This document shows, piece by piece, positions 1 to 7,139 of a DNA stretch of 40,637 bases. This stretch comes from Chloroflexota bacterium. Its GTDB lineage: Bacteria; Chloroflexota; UBA5177. The notes under the pieces are model-generated. The model searched no databases. It had not been told where the DNA came from and saw only the letters and a program-made list of their open reading frames with translations. The stretch spans positions 1-40,637 of the forward strand of contig JANWJD010000041.1 of the NCBI GenBank assembly GCA_025449555.1, given 5' to 3'. The stretch's first letter is position 1, and each line of letters starts with the position of its first letter. The position numbers were made by a program, and so were the translations under genes.

Positions 1-619
1 GTGGGATGAGAAGCGCTCCCATGCTGTTTTCGTCGAGCAGGGCATTCATTCCCAGATCGGCGCCTCGCGCCCGTTGCGCCGAAATGACCTTCTGCGCTTC
101 GTCGATCAAGAGCGGCACGAAGGTGAGACCGATCCCAACCATGGCAATGATGTCTCGAATGGGAACGTGGAACCGTTCCAGCCAGCCGAGACTCCAATGC
201 AATGAGTCTGCCACGGCCAGCGGAGGGGTCGACAGGGTCAAGAGCGATGTCGTGTAGACGATCAAGATTGCCTGCAGGCCCAGGCGGATGGCAAGATCAA
301 CACCGTCGCGACTCGGCGCGAGCAGCCAGAAGTGTGCGAGCGCGTGTCCAGGTGTGATCACCGTGATGATCAAGCCGAACAGGACGATCAAGACCAGGAG
401 CGGTCTCAGCAGACGCCAGAGCGCCGGCAGGAGATCCGACGCCATCAGACCGATCAGGGCGGCGAATGCCAGCGCAATCGCGATGCCAAACGGGACGCTG
501 GCGATCAGGGCATCGCCGACGATCGCCGCGGTACAGAGCAGCTTGGTGCGCGGGTCGAGCCGATGCAAAATGGTCGTCCCGGCCTGATAGCTGAGAAATC
601 GTGGGACGTTACCGATCAT
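1..619 (-). CDS. ecfT: ECF transporter transmembrane protein EcfT (partial, C-terminus outside window)
   Basis: This is the membrane-embedded coupling subunit of an energy-coupling-factor vitamin or metal importer; it links the two ATPases to the substrate-binding S component. Reading the minus strand from ATG at 617-619 gives 206 open codons that run off the left edge. The N-terminus has the family's HRLDPRTKLL pattern, followed by hydrophobic segments (about residues 30-50, 60-90 and 110-130). A coupling helix with AQRARGAD carries the Ala-Arg-Gly motif by which EcfT contacts the ATPases. Its start overlaps the end of the upstream ATPase gene by 11 nt, so translation is probably coupled. 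The second Ala-Arg-Gly motif expected in the family would lie outside the window. Confidence 0.88.
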   Translation of the reverse strand, partial: MIGNVPRFLSYQAGTTILHRLDPRTKLLCTAAIVGDALIASVPFGIAIALAFAALIGLMASDLLPALWRLLRPLLVLIVLFGLIITVITPGHALAHFWLLAPSRDGVDLAIRLGLQAILIVYTTSLLTLSTPPLAVADSLHWSLGWLERFHVPIRDIIAMVGIGLTFVPLLIDEAQKVISAQRARGADLGMNALLDENSMGALLIP

Positions 620-1418
620 GGTGTCGCCGCTGCCACTCCGTCACGATTCCGTCCTCGAGATCAGCGGAGTCGACGTCTGCCGGAAGTTCGAAACCGCGTC
701 TCTCGAGCGCGCCGGCCAACTCGAACACGGCCGGCAATTCCACGCCGGTCGGGATCAACCGGCGCCAGTCGCGCAGCAGTTCGTCACCCCCGTGCACTTC
801 AGACACGTGGCCGTCCCCCAGGACGTAGATCCGATCGGCCTGGCTCGCCTCACGCGCGCTGGTGGTCAGCCAGACGATCGCGCTCTTGTGTCGCAGCGGA
901 CGGAGTAAGTCCGAAAATTCGTTGCGCGTGCGAGGATCAAGATTCGCCGTCGGCTCGTCCAGAATCAGGACTACGGGTTCCATGGCCAGCACTCCCGCCA
1001 GCGCCACGCGACGCCGTTCGCCCCCTGAGAGCGCGAAGGGGGAACGATCGCGGACTTCCGCCGGATCGAGCCGGACTGCCCGCAGTGCTCCCGTGACCCG
1101 GCGTTCCATCTCGGCGTCGGGTAGAAATAACTGGCGAGGTCCAAACGCCACATCGTCAAATACGGTCCGCGCGAACAGCTGGTCTTCCGCGTTTTGCACC
1201 AGCATGGTCACTTCGCGCGGCCGTTTCAGCGGCTGCATCGATCGCTTCCGTGCCAGTGGATTCTCTCCTTGGAACAGGACGAGCCCTACTTCGGGCCGAC
1301 GCAGGAACGCCAGCTCGAGGCCAAGTCGTGTCTTGCCGCTGCCGGGCGCACCGAGAATCGAGACGACCTCGCCTTTGTCCACGGTTATGCCGTTGCCGCT
1401 GTGTTCTAGAACCTGCAC
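609..1418 (-). CDS. ecfA2: ECF transporter ATPase, canonical subunit (EcfA2-type)
   Basis: One of the two cytoplasmic ATPases that power the ECF importer. The reading frame is open further upstream, but that part overlaps the neighbouring ATPase gene and has no family similarity. The GTG at 1416-1418 gives a protein of 269 residues with a normal N-terminus and sits 20 nt after the upstream stop. Motifs are Walker A GAPGSGKT (residues 23-30), a Q-loop in LVQNAEDQLF, the signature LSGGERRRVALA, Walker B VVLILDEP and D-loop ANLDP. The usual switch histidine is not obvious: the segment reads IVWLTTSAREA. This subunit has an intact signature, unlike its partner. It overlaps ecfT by 11 nt. Confidence 0.88.
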   Translation of the reverse strand: MQVLEHSGNGITVDKGEVVSILGAPGSGKTRLGLELAFLRRPEVGLVLFQGENPLARKRSMQPLKRPREVTMLVQNAEDQLFARTVFDDVAFGPRQLFLPDAEMERRVTGALRAVRLDPAEVRDRSPFALSGGERRRVALAGVLAMEPVVLILDEPTANLDPRTRNEFSDLLRPLRHKSAIVWLTTSAREASQADRIYVLGDGHVSEVHGGDELLRDWRRLIPTGVELPAVFELAGALERRGFELPADVDSADLEDGIVTEWQRRHHDR

Positions 1419-1437
1419 GGTCGCTCGCTTCCCATGG

Positions 1438-2244
1438 CTACGCGCTGATTCTTTCAGCCAGACGGTCGATCGACGTACCCTCTGCAACCGGCACTCCACC
1501 GGCGCGGAGCGAGGCCGCCAACTCAAACGTCTCTGGAACGTCCAAGGCCAGTTTGGCGCGGATTGTTCGGTCCTGGAGCACATCCTCAGGTGTGCCCTGC
1601 GCTTCTACCCGTCCGTCCAACATGCCGTACAGCCGATCGCAGGTTTGTGCTTCATCCATTCGATGCGTGACCAGAACCAGCCCGGCGCGACGCTCGGCCC
1701 GCCAGCGCAGGACTTCTTCCAGTAGTGGCCACCGTACGGTCGGCTCCAGCCACGCTGTCGGCTCATCAAGAATGAGGTACTTCGGTTCCATGGCGATGAC
1801 GGCCGCCAGGGCGACTCGCTGCTTGTCGGCCATGCTGAGCCGATAACACTCTTCCAGTTCCCGACCGATGAGCCCTACCGAATTCAGGGCGGAATCCACG
1901 CGCCGGCGAATGTCCTCGGGCGGCAGGCCGAGATTTTCCAGACCGAATGCGACCTCTTGTTCCACCACTGCATTGACGATCTGGCTGTTCGGATTCTGAA
2001 ACACCAGTCCAACCAGGCGTCGCGCCTCGAGACCATGCGTGCGGGTGTCCAGACCGTCCACCGTGGCTCTGCCCTCGGACGGCCACAGCAATCCCTTCAT
2101 GAGGCGACCCAGCGTCGACTTCCCGGATCCGTTTGGCCCGACGATGCCCACAACCTCATCAGGATCGACGCGGGCGGACACGTCTCTCAATGCCAACTCA
2201 GTCTGTTTGGGATACCGATACCCCAGGTTGTCGACCAGGATCAC
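1438..2244 (-). CDS. ecfA1: ECF transporter ATPase, subunit with degenerate signature (EcfA1-type)
   Basis: Second ATPase of the ECF module, 268 residues. Walker A GPNGSGKST starts at residue 36, the Q-loop glutamine is in VFQNPNSQ (Q83), Walker B is YLILDEP (156-162) and the switch histidine is in VTHRMDE (H194). Two elements depart from the family. The signature reads LSMADKQ (136-142) where LSGGQ or LSGGD is expected, and the D-loop reads AWLEP (164-168) where SxLDP is usual. The partner ATPase has a normal signature, so the heterodimer probably has one standard and one weakened catalytic site. The start overlaps the S-component stop by 4 nt. Confidence 0.9.
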   Translation of the reverse strand: MILVDNLGYRYPKQTELALRDVSARVDPDEVVGIVGPNGSGKSTLGRLMKGLLWPSEGRATVDGLDTRTHGLEARRLVGLVFQNPNSQIVNAVVEQEVAFGLENLGLPPEDIRRRVDSALNSVGLIGRELEECYRLSMADKQRVALAAVIAMEPKYLILDEPTAWLEPTVRWPLLEEVLRWRAERRAGLVLVTHRMDEAQTCDRLYGMLDGRVEAQGTPEDVLQDRTIRAKLALDVPETFELAASLRAGGVPVAEGTSIDRLAERISA

Positions 2245-2939
2245 GCGGCCGCCTCTTGTCTGGACAGCGTCCCCTCCGGCACCTGTTTCAAAACCATCTC
2301 AGAGACGAGGGCGACCAGGTACATATTGAGAATGCCGATGAGTATCATGACCGCGACCCAGACGATCTGCCAGTGATTGACCGCTGGGTTCTCCCACCCC
2401 TTGACTTCATGCACCACGCCGTTGGGGGCGCCGATGCTCTGGAGCACGTATATCAGTCCGTTGAAGATGAGTCGCACGAAGTGCTTGGCGGTCTGCACGA
2501 GTTTCGAGATCGGATACTGAAAAATGAACACGGATGCAATAGTCGGGAGGATGAGATCGAGCACCGCGTAAGCCACACCGGTCCAGAGTGTATTGAGTCC
2601 CACACCCAACCCTCGATTTCGCCCCACACCAACCAGGATGCCCGAGACGGCAATGTCGATTGCGGTCAGGGCCAGAATCGGACCGACCAGGGCGGAAAAC
2701 AGAATGTATGAAGCAATCGACGCCAGGATAGTGAGCTTGGTCCCCCGACGTTGCACCAACATGACAAATGGAACGGCGGCAAGCGTTCGCAGGAGCGTCC
2801 TGACGATCGGGACAGGCAGGTAGACTCGCATCAACAAGAAGACGATCGCAATGTCGCCGAGCAGAGCGCCTTCGACGATCGCGTGAGTGCGGTCTCGCCG
2901 ACGAATCAATGAGCTGTCGTCGGCGGTAGCTTCGGTCAA
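2241..2939 (-). CDS. ECF-type S-component-like membrane protein (DUF2232-like)
   Basis: Hydrophobic protein of 232 residues with several predicted membrane helices (about residues 28-45, 50-66, 72-92, 95-112, 118-150 and 195-220). It lies between a PhzF gene and the ECF ATPases, so it is most likely the substrate-binding S component. The general look (EGALLGD near the N-terminus, then alternating helices) resembles DUF2232 membrane proteins, but that family match is from memory and not tested. The start is TTG at 2937-2939, overlapping the phzF stop as TTGA, and the stop overlaps the next ATPase start by 4 nt. The substrate cannot be told from the sequence. Confidence 0.7.
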   Translation of the reverse strand: MTEATADDSSLIRRRDRTHAIVEGALLGDIAIVFLLMRVYLPVPIVRTLLRTLAAVPFVMLVQRRGTKLTILASIASYILFSALVGPILALTAIDIAVSGILVGVGRNRGLGVGLNTLWTGVAYAVLDLILPTIASVFIFQYPISKLVQTAKHFVRLIFNGLIYVLQSIGAPNGVVHEVKGWENPAVNHWQIVWVAVMILIGILNMYLVALVSEMVLKQVPEGTLSRQEAAA

Positions 2940-3826
2940 ACCGGCACCTCAACCGATCCATGTCCCCAGATCGACACCGTACCCGACACACTGACCGGTC
3001 CGACGATCTGGCCTTCGAGTGGAACGTCGACGGTTATTCGGCTCGGGCGCCTTACCTCCAGACCCTGTTCGATGTCAAGCGTACCGGATCGATGCAGACC
3101 GTAGCGGACGAGATACGCGCCAAGCGATCCGGCTGCGCTGCCGGTGGCCGCATCTTCAGTGGCGCCACCGAGCAAACGAGCGCGAGCCGCGGCATTGGTG
3201 TCGGGGGTTTCGACCGTAAAGAGGTACGCCTTGCGAGCCCCTACCTCATGCAGGAGGGCCGGCAGGAGATCCCCCACGACGTGCGCGTTCGCCAGCGCCA
3301 CGGCCGTGCGCACGGGAACCATGAGATGATTGGTGCCGATTGATACGATTTGAGACTCCAGGCCGGGCGCAAGATCGTCCTCAACGAGAGACAACGCTGC
3401 CGCCAGGCGCGCCCGGTGTTTCAGGATAGCCCCAAAGATCGGTGCTCGTTGCATCATAATGCCGATGCCACCCGACCGGTTGACACCGTGCACGGCGACC
3501 TCGACTCGCCCGACCACCAATTCAAGGGCGCCGACCTCGTCCTCCAGCAGCCCCTCTGCCGCGAGGACTACCGCGGTGCCGATGACCGGATGTCCGGCGA
3601 ACGGCAATTCTTCAGACGGTGTCCAGATCCGAACCCTCGGAATAGTGCCGACGCGCGGTAGGACGAAGGTAATCTCGGACCACGCAAACTCCCGGGCGAG
3701 ACCGGCCATCGCATGGTCCGGTACTCCGGTTCCGTTATGAAAGACGGCAAGCTGATTGCCCGAGAATGGCTGATCGGCGAAGACATCACAGAGGGTGAAC
3801 TGCACGGGCATGTTTGCTCCGCTCAT
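2936..3826 (-). CDS. PhzF-family isomerase/epimerase-like protein
   Basis: Protein of 296 residues of the PhzF/diaminopimelate-epimerase fold. Members isomerise small molecules, for example trans-2,3-dihydro-3-hydroxyanthranilate in phenazine synthesis, but most family members have unknown substrates. Visible motifs are the N-terminal DVFADQPFSGNQLAVF, the conserved glutamate in FAWSEITFV (E51, the family's catalytic acid), GHPVIGTA, and ATGSAAGSLGAYLV near the C-terminus. The frame is open upstream, but AAGGTG with 9-nt spacing supports the ATG at 3824-3826. It is the first gene of the ECF operon and overlaps the next gene by 4 nt, so it may act on the imported compound. Confidence 0.88.
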   Translation of the reverse strand: MSGANMPVQFTLCDVFADQPFSGNQLAVFHNGTGVPDHAMAGLAREFAWSEITFVLPRVGTIPRVRIWTPSEELPFAGHPVIGTAVVLAAEGLLEDEVGALELVVGRVEVAVHGVNRSGGIGIMMQRAPIFGAILKHRARLAAALSLVEDDLAPGLESQIVSIGTNHLMVPVRTAVALANAHVVGDLLPALLHEVGARKAYLFTVETPDTNAAARARLLGGATEDAATGSAAGSLGAYLVRYGLHRSGTLDIEQGLEVRRPSRITVDVPLEGQIVGPVSVSGTVSIWGHGSVEVPV

Positions 3827-4165
3827 CGTAGCACGCACCTTACGGCCTCCTGCCCCACGAGCCGGCTCGTATCGCCCCCGTCGCGACAAGCGGAAGATGA
3901 ATGTTAGGAGAGCGCCGTCCGTCACCACCACTCCCGGATGGACGGTGTACAGTTTCGTGGCCTAAGGTGTGGCCTGTGGTGGATACAACGCCCATTATTG
4001 GGGATAACTTCCCCCGGTCGTCGTCCACGCTGCTGTGCTCGCAGTGCATTGACGTAAGCGGCAGGTGGATGTGCGTTCGTTTGGCGGGAGAGACAGGGTT
4101 GGTAGTGGCGCGTAGAGTGCATGTGGGGACTTGGGCCGTGATTTTCATTTCTGCTGGAGGCACTA
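3827..4165. other. Intergenic region between divergent operons, no gene seen
   Basis: About 340 bases separate the phzF/ECF operon (minus) from the LysM/transglycosylase gene (plus). Short open frames on both strands lack family similarity and good ribosome binding sites. A weak hairpin (CCGTCC with GGACGG) can form near 3916-3943. Promoters for both directions must lie here, but I found no convincing -35/-10 pair and no recognisable riboswitch. Confidence 0.5.
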
Positions 4166-5158
4166 TTGCTGTTTCGTTCCATCTGTCTGGCCGTGTTGCT
4201 CGCCCTCCCGCTGCCGGCGCAGGCGGCAGGTTATCTCGTGCGTCCTGGCGACACGCTTGGAGCTATCGCCCGAAGTCATGGCGTGTCCATCCGGACACTC
4301 GCTCGCGTGAACGGCATATTCAATCCAAATCTGGTGCGGATCGGACAGTATCTGGTCATACCGACTCGGGTGCGGGTGTATGGCTATCGCGTGCGATGGG
4401 GAGACACATTGATCGGGATCGGCGCGCGGTATGGCATGACAGTCACCGCGATCCGGTCGATGAATCCGAGATTGGGCGTCTATCCGCTGGCCGGCGAATG
4501 GCTCCGCGTCTGTAGCGGCTGCGGCGGAGCTACGTATACCTCCGTACGCACCTCGCCGATCCCTACCGTGGCAGTCGAAACGACCACTAGCACGTACGTG
4601 GTGCAGCCGGGAGACAACCTCAGTGGTATCGCGGCACGTTTCGGCATCTCCACGACGGCCGTCACCTCGGTCAATAACCTGGTCAATGAAGATCTGGTCG
4701 TCATCGGCACCCGGCTTCGTATCCCCGGGATGGCGACAGGCGGCTACGATTCCACGGTGTACGATCCATGGTCCGCCCGCGCCTTGATCGTGCAGTTCGC
4801 TCAGCTCTATGGGATAGATCCCGCTCTCCCCCTGGGCATCGGCTGGCAGGAAAGCGGCTTCAACGAGAACATGATCAGTGCTACCGGAGCCATCGGCGTG
4901 ATGCAGGTTGAACCGTATACCGGAGTCACGATCTCGAACCTGCTGGGTCGCTCCCTGGACCTGCACAACCTGCGAGACGACATTCAGGCCGGCGTCTTCT
5001 GGATCGCCAATCTGGTGAGGTACTACGGAGGAAACGAGCGCCTGGCCGTGGCGGCCTATTACCAGGGCACGCGCTCCCTGGCACACCACGGTTTCTATCA
5101 GGACACCTACCAATACGTCGCCAACGTACTCGCGCTGAAGGCCCGATTTGGCGGTTAA
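4166..5158 (+). CDS. Secreted LysM-repeat lytic transglycosylase
   Basis: Exported cell-wall enzyme of 330 residues that should bind and cleave peptidoglycan. An N-terminal signal peptide (hydrophobic LAVLLALPLPAQA, cleavage near residue 20) is followed by three LysM units at about residues 22-66, 72-115 and 141-187; the first and third show RPGDTLGAIA and QPGDNLSGIA. A C-terminal SLT-type transglycosylase domain (about 200-330) contains the catalytic glutamate in GIGWQESGFN and the GAIGVMQV motif. The start is TTG at 4166, with GGAGG five bases upstream. A strong ribosome binding site for the next gene overlaps its stop, so the two genes are probably cotranscribed. Confidence 0.9.
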   Translation: MLFRSICLAVLLALPLPAQAAGYLVRPGDTLGAIARSHGVSIRTLARVNGIFNPNLVRIGQYLVIPTRVRVYGYRVRWGDTLIGIGARYGMTVTAIRSMNPRLGVYPLAGEWLRVCSGCGGATYTSVRTSPIPTVAVETTTSTYVVQPGDNLSGIAARFGISTTAVTSVNNLVNEDLVVIGTRLRIPGMATGGYDSTVYDPWSARALIVQFAQLYGIDPALPLGIGWQESGFNENMISATGAIGVMQVEPYTGVTISNLLGRSLDLHNLRDDIQAGVFWIANLVRYYGGNERLAVAAYYQGTRSLAHHGFYQDTYQYVANVLALKARFGG

Positions 5159-5173
5159 GGAGGCAAGGATTCT

Positions 5174-5980
5174 ATGACGTTTGCCCGCGCGGTTTTTATA
5201 TTCGCATTCGTGATGCTGATCGTGGGCGCGGTAGGCGCCCGCTTGATCATCGGACCTCTCCTCTTCGGCGACGTCGGCTCTCCCTCGTACACGGTCGCGA
5301 GTCGGGTCCCGACGGCAACCTCTCCCCCGGCAACCCGAACGCCCCGTCCCGCGCCGACCGAGCGTGTCCTGCCAACGCCCACTCGTTTGCCATCTGCGGT
5401 CCCCACCGCCCGCTCCACGGCCACGAACACGAGCGTACCGCGAGCGACTCAGACGGTCATTGCCACGACGTTGAATCACGTGGCTGCGCCGACGCGAGCG
5501 ACAGTCCATCTAAAAGCGCATGCCGCCAGGCTGAAAGGGGCAGCGCCGCATCCTACGGCCACTCCCCGAGCAACGAAGACGGCTCTGCCCACGCCCTCGC
5601 CCACGCCCTCCGGCATCGTGACGCTCACGAATTACTGGATAGGCTCGGCGACATCGCGTCCCGGCAGTACGATCGCGGTCGGCTATGTGATCGACAACCA
5701 AACGGGGGCGACGGCCCGCATCGAACTCGGCGCCTCGGTCAAAGCTTCCAGTCAGTTCAGTTGGGCTAAAGACTCGATTTCGGACCCAAGTCACGACGTG
5801 GTCGCCGTGGTACCACCCGGCATCAGTCAGCATGTACGGTACTTCACGCTCAGCTCCGGTTTGCGGGCCGGCTCGTACGACATCGCCTGGGGATTGCGAA
5901 ATCCCTCGACCGGCAGCCGCGTCGCGCTGGTAGCCGCCCCCAAGGCACTCCATGTGCAGGGCGTCATTCCGGCGCCTTAA
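5174..5980 (+). CDS. Membrane-anchored or secreted Pro/Thr-rich protein with C-terminal beta domain
   Basis: Unrecognised protein of 268 residues. Residues 1-30 form one hydrophobic helix (signal anchor or signal peptide). Residues about 45-150 are rich in Pro, Thr, Ala, Ser and Arg with repeats such as PTATP and PTPSPTPS, typical of an extended wall-spanning linker. Residues about 155-268 are more ordered and look like a beta-sandwich (YWIGSATSRPGSTIAVGYVI and later alternating strands), possibly a binding module. AAGGAGG eleven bases before the ATG is a strong ribosome binding site. The position right after a LysM transglycosylase suggests a cell-envelope role. The promoter at 5988 belongs to the next unit. 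Confidence 0.75.
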   Translation: MTFARAVFIFAFVMLIVGAVGARLIIGPLLFGDVGSPSYTVASRVPTATSPPATRTPRPAPTERVLPTPTRLPSAVPTARSTATNTSVPRATQTVIATTLNHVAAPTRATVHLKAHAARLKGAAPHPTATPRATKTALPTPSPTPSGIVTLTNYWIGSATSRPGSTIAVGYVIDNQTGATARIELGASVKASSQFSWAKDSISDPSHDVVAVVPPGISQHVRYFTLSSGLRAGSYDIAWGLRNPSTGSRVALVAAPKALHVQGVIPAP

Positions 5981-5987
5981 ATTGGAG

Positions 5988-6016
5988 TTGCCAGACCGTC
6001 TACCCTGCTGTAGGAT
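5988..6016 (+). promoter_or_regulatory. Promoter of the leader ORF/ABC exporter unit
   Basis: TTGCCA (5988-5993) and TAGGAT (6011-6016) are separated by exactly 17 bases, a good sigma-70-type promoter. Transcription would start near 6023, just before the leader ORF. No activity data exist; the call rests on hexamer match, spacing and position. Confidence 0.65.
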
Positions 6017-6050
6017 GAAAGAAGTGACAACTCTGAAAGGGGCCGCACAG

Positions 6051-6152
6051 GTGATCGACAGAATCAGGGCCAGCATCTATGCCGGTGGGCTCATCGTGCC
6101 TATCGGGGGTAGTGCGCCCTTTGCCATGCGGCCCGTAATCATGCAGACGTGA
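6051..6152 (+). CDS. Short leader peptide ORF (33 codons) of an attenuator
   Basis: GTG at 6051 begins a 33-residue ORF preceded by AAAGGGG (6036-6042) with 8-base spacing, a good ribosome binding site. An in-frame ATG at 6015 exists but overlaps the -10 element, so it is unlikely to be used. The peptide starts MIDRIRASIYAGGL and ends SAPFAMRPVIMQT. It resembles no family I know. Its stop (6150-6152) lies 25 bases before an intrinsic terminator and its last codons contain a segment able to pair with that terminator. The expected role is regulatory: ribosome position on this ORF would decide whether the downstream ABC exporter is transcribed. Confidence 0.55.
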   Translation: MIDRIRASIYAGGLIVPIGGSAPFAMRPVIMQT

Positions 6153-6177
6153 TTCAAGTGTGATCCAGATTCCCTGG

Positions 6178-6212
6178 AACCGTGGGCCGTCTGAACGGCT
6201 CACGGTTTTTTT
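6178..6212 (+). terminator. Intrinsic terminator in the exporter leader (attenuator)
   Basis: AACCGTGGGCCGT (6178-6190) and ACGGCTCACGGTT (6195-6207) form a 13-bp stem with one G-U pair and a CTGA loop, and the T run spans 6206-6212. It ends only 18 bases before the exporter ATG. The promoter at 5988 lies between it and the upstream gene, so it sits inside the exporter leader and acts on that transcript. Upstream GCGGCCC (6128-6134) can pair with the left arm and would disrupt it. Confidence 0.8.
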
Positions 6213-6230
6213 ATTGTTCGGGAGGAAAAC

Positions 6231-7139
6231 ATGAACGGTGTCCTGGAACTCAAGGTAGCTGAAGATCTGATCGCGCGACGTTCCGCCGTCGATCGCGCTC
6301 TGCATGTCGTTCACGTGTCGAAGTATTTCGGAGGACCATCGCGCTTCAACCGACCTGGGAAGAAGCAGCCCAAGCGAGTGAGCGCGGTCGACGATGTGTC
6401 GCTCACGGTCATGCGTGGCGAAATATACGGCGTGCTCGGCGCGAATGGTTCAGGGAAGTCGACTTTGATTCGTCTCATATCGACCTTGCTGCTCCCGGAC
6501 GCCGGATCGGTCGAGGTCTTTGGGCTGGACGTGGTGACTGAGGCGGCTCAGGTGAAGCGGCTGATCAATCGCGTGTCGGTGGAGGCGTCCCTGTTCAAGA
6601 AGCTCTCCGCTATGGAGAATTTGACGTACGCGGCACGTCTCTACAGCGTGGATACACGCGCCGCCCGGACGAACGTGATTCGCATTCTCGGCGCTCTGGG
6701 CATCTCAGAGGCGCGCATTCGCCAACCGGTCGAGAAGATGTCACGTGGCATGCAACAAAAAGTGTCCATCGCACGCGCCCTCCTGACATCTCCGGTCATG
6801 TTGCTGCTGGATGAGCCGACCACAGGACTTGATCCACGCTCGAAGAAGGATGTCCAGAAATTCGTACTGGATCTACGCGACTCACACGATGCCACGGTCC
6901 TGTTGACGAGTCACGACATGGAGGAGGCGGACGCCCTGTGCGACCGACTGGCCATCGTCGATAAGGGTCGCATCGTGGTGGAAGGTACGCCACTCGCCCT
7001 CAAGGAGGAGTACATGCGGCGGCACAGGCTTGATACTTTGCCGTCCCTGGAAGACGTGTTTATGGAAGTGACGGGACGAAGCCTGGAGGACTCAGATTTC
7101 GATCCCGACGCGGAAGACGAGGTGATGAGTGGCAGTTAA
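6231..7139 (+). CDS. ABC-2 type exporter, ATP-binding subunit (DrrA/NatA-like)
   Basis: Cytoplasmic ATPase of 302 residues for a two-gene exporter. Walker A GANGSGKST, signature MSRGMQQKVSIARALL, Walker B MLLLDEP, D-loop TGLDPRSK and switch LTSHDMEEA are all present, so it should be active. The C-terminal extension (LPSLEDVFMEVTGRSLEDSD) is typical of DrrA/CcmA-type subunits that export drugs, lipids or polysaccharides. The start ATG has GGGAGG seven bases upstream and lies 18 bases after an attenuator-like terminator. The stop overlaps the permease GTG by 11 bases. The substrate is unknown; the leader arrangement favours a translation inhibitor or related toxic compound. Confidence 0.92.
   Translation: MNGVLELKVAEDLIARRSAVDRALHVVHVSKYFGGPSRFNRPGKKQPKRVSAVDDVSLTVMRGEIYGVLGANGSGKSTLIRLISTLLLPDAGSVEVFGLDVVTEAAQVKRLINRVSVEASLFKKLSAMENLTYAARLYSVDTRAARTNVIRILGALGISEARIRQPVEKMSRGMQQKVSIARALLTSPVMLLLDEPTTGLDPRSKKDVQKFVLDLRDSHDATVLLTSHDMEEADALCDRLAIVDKGRIVVEGTPLALKEEYMRRHRLDTLPSLEDVFMEVTGRSLEDSDFDPDAEDEVMSGS

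Noticed and set aside
4163-5509. 448-codon minus-strand ORF over the LysM gene
   Set aside because: Antisense to two real genes and without conserved motifs.
6178-6212. The hairpin as terminator of the secreted-protein gene at 5174
   Set aside because: A good promoter and a leader ORF lie between that gene and the hairpin, and the hairpin is only 18 bases before the exporter start.
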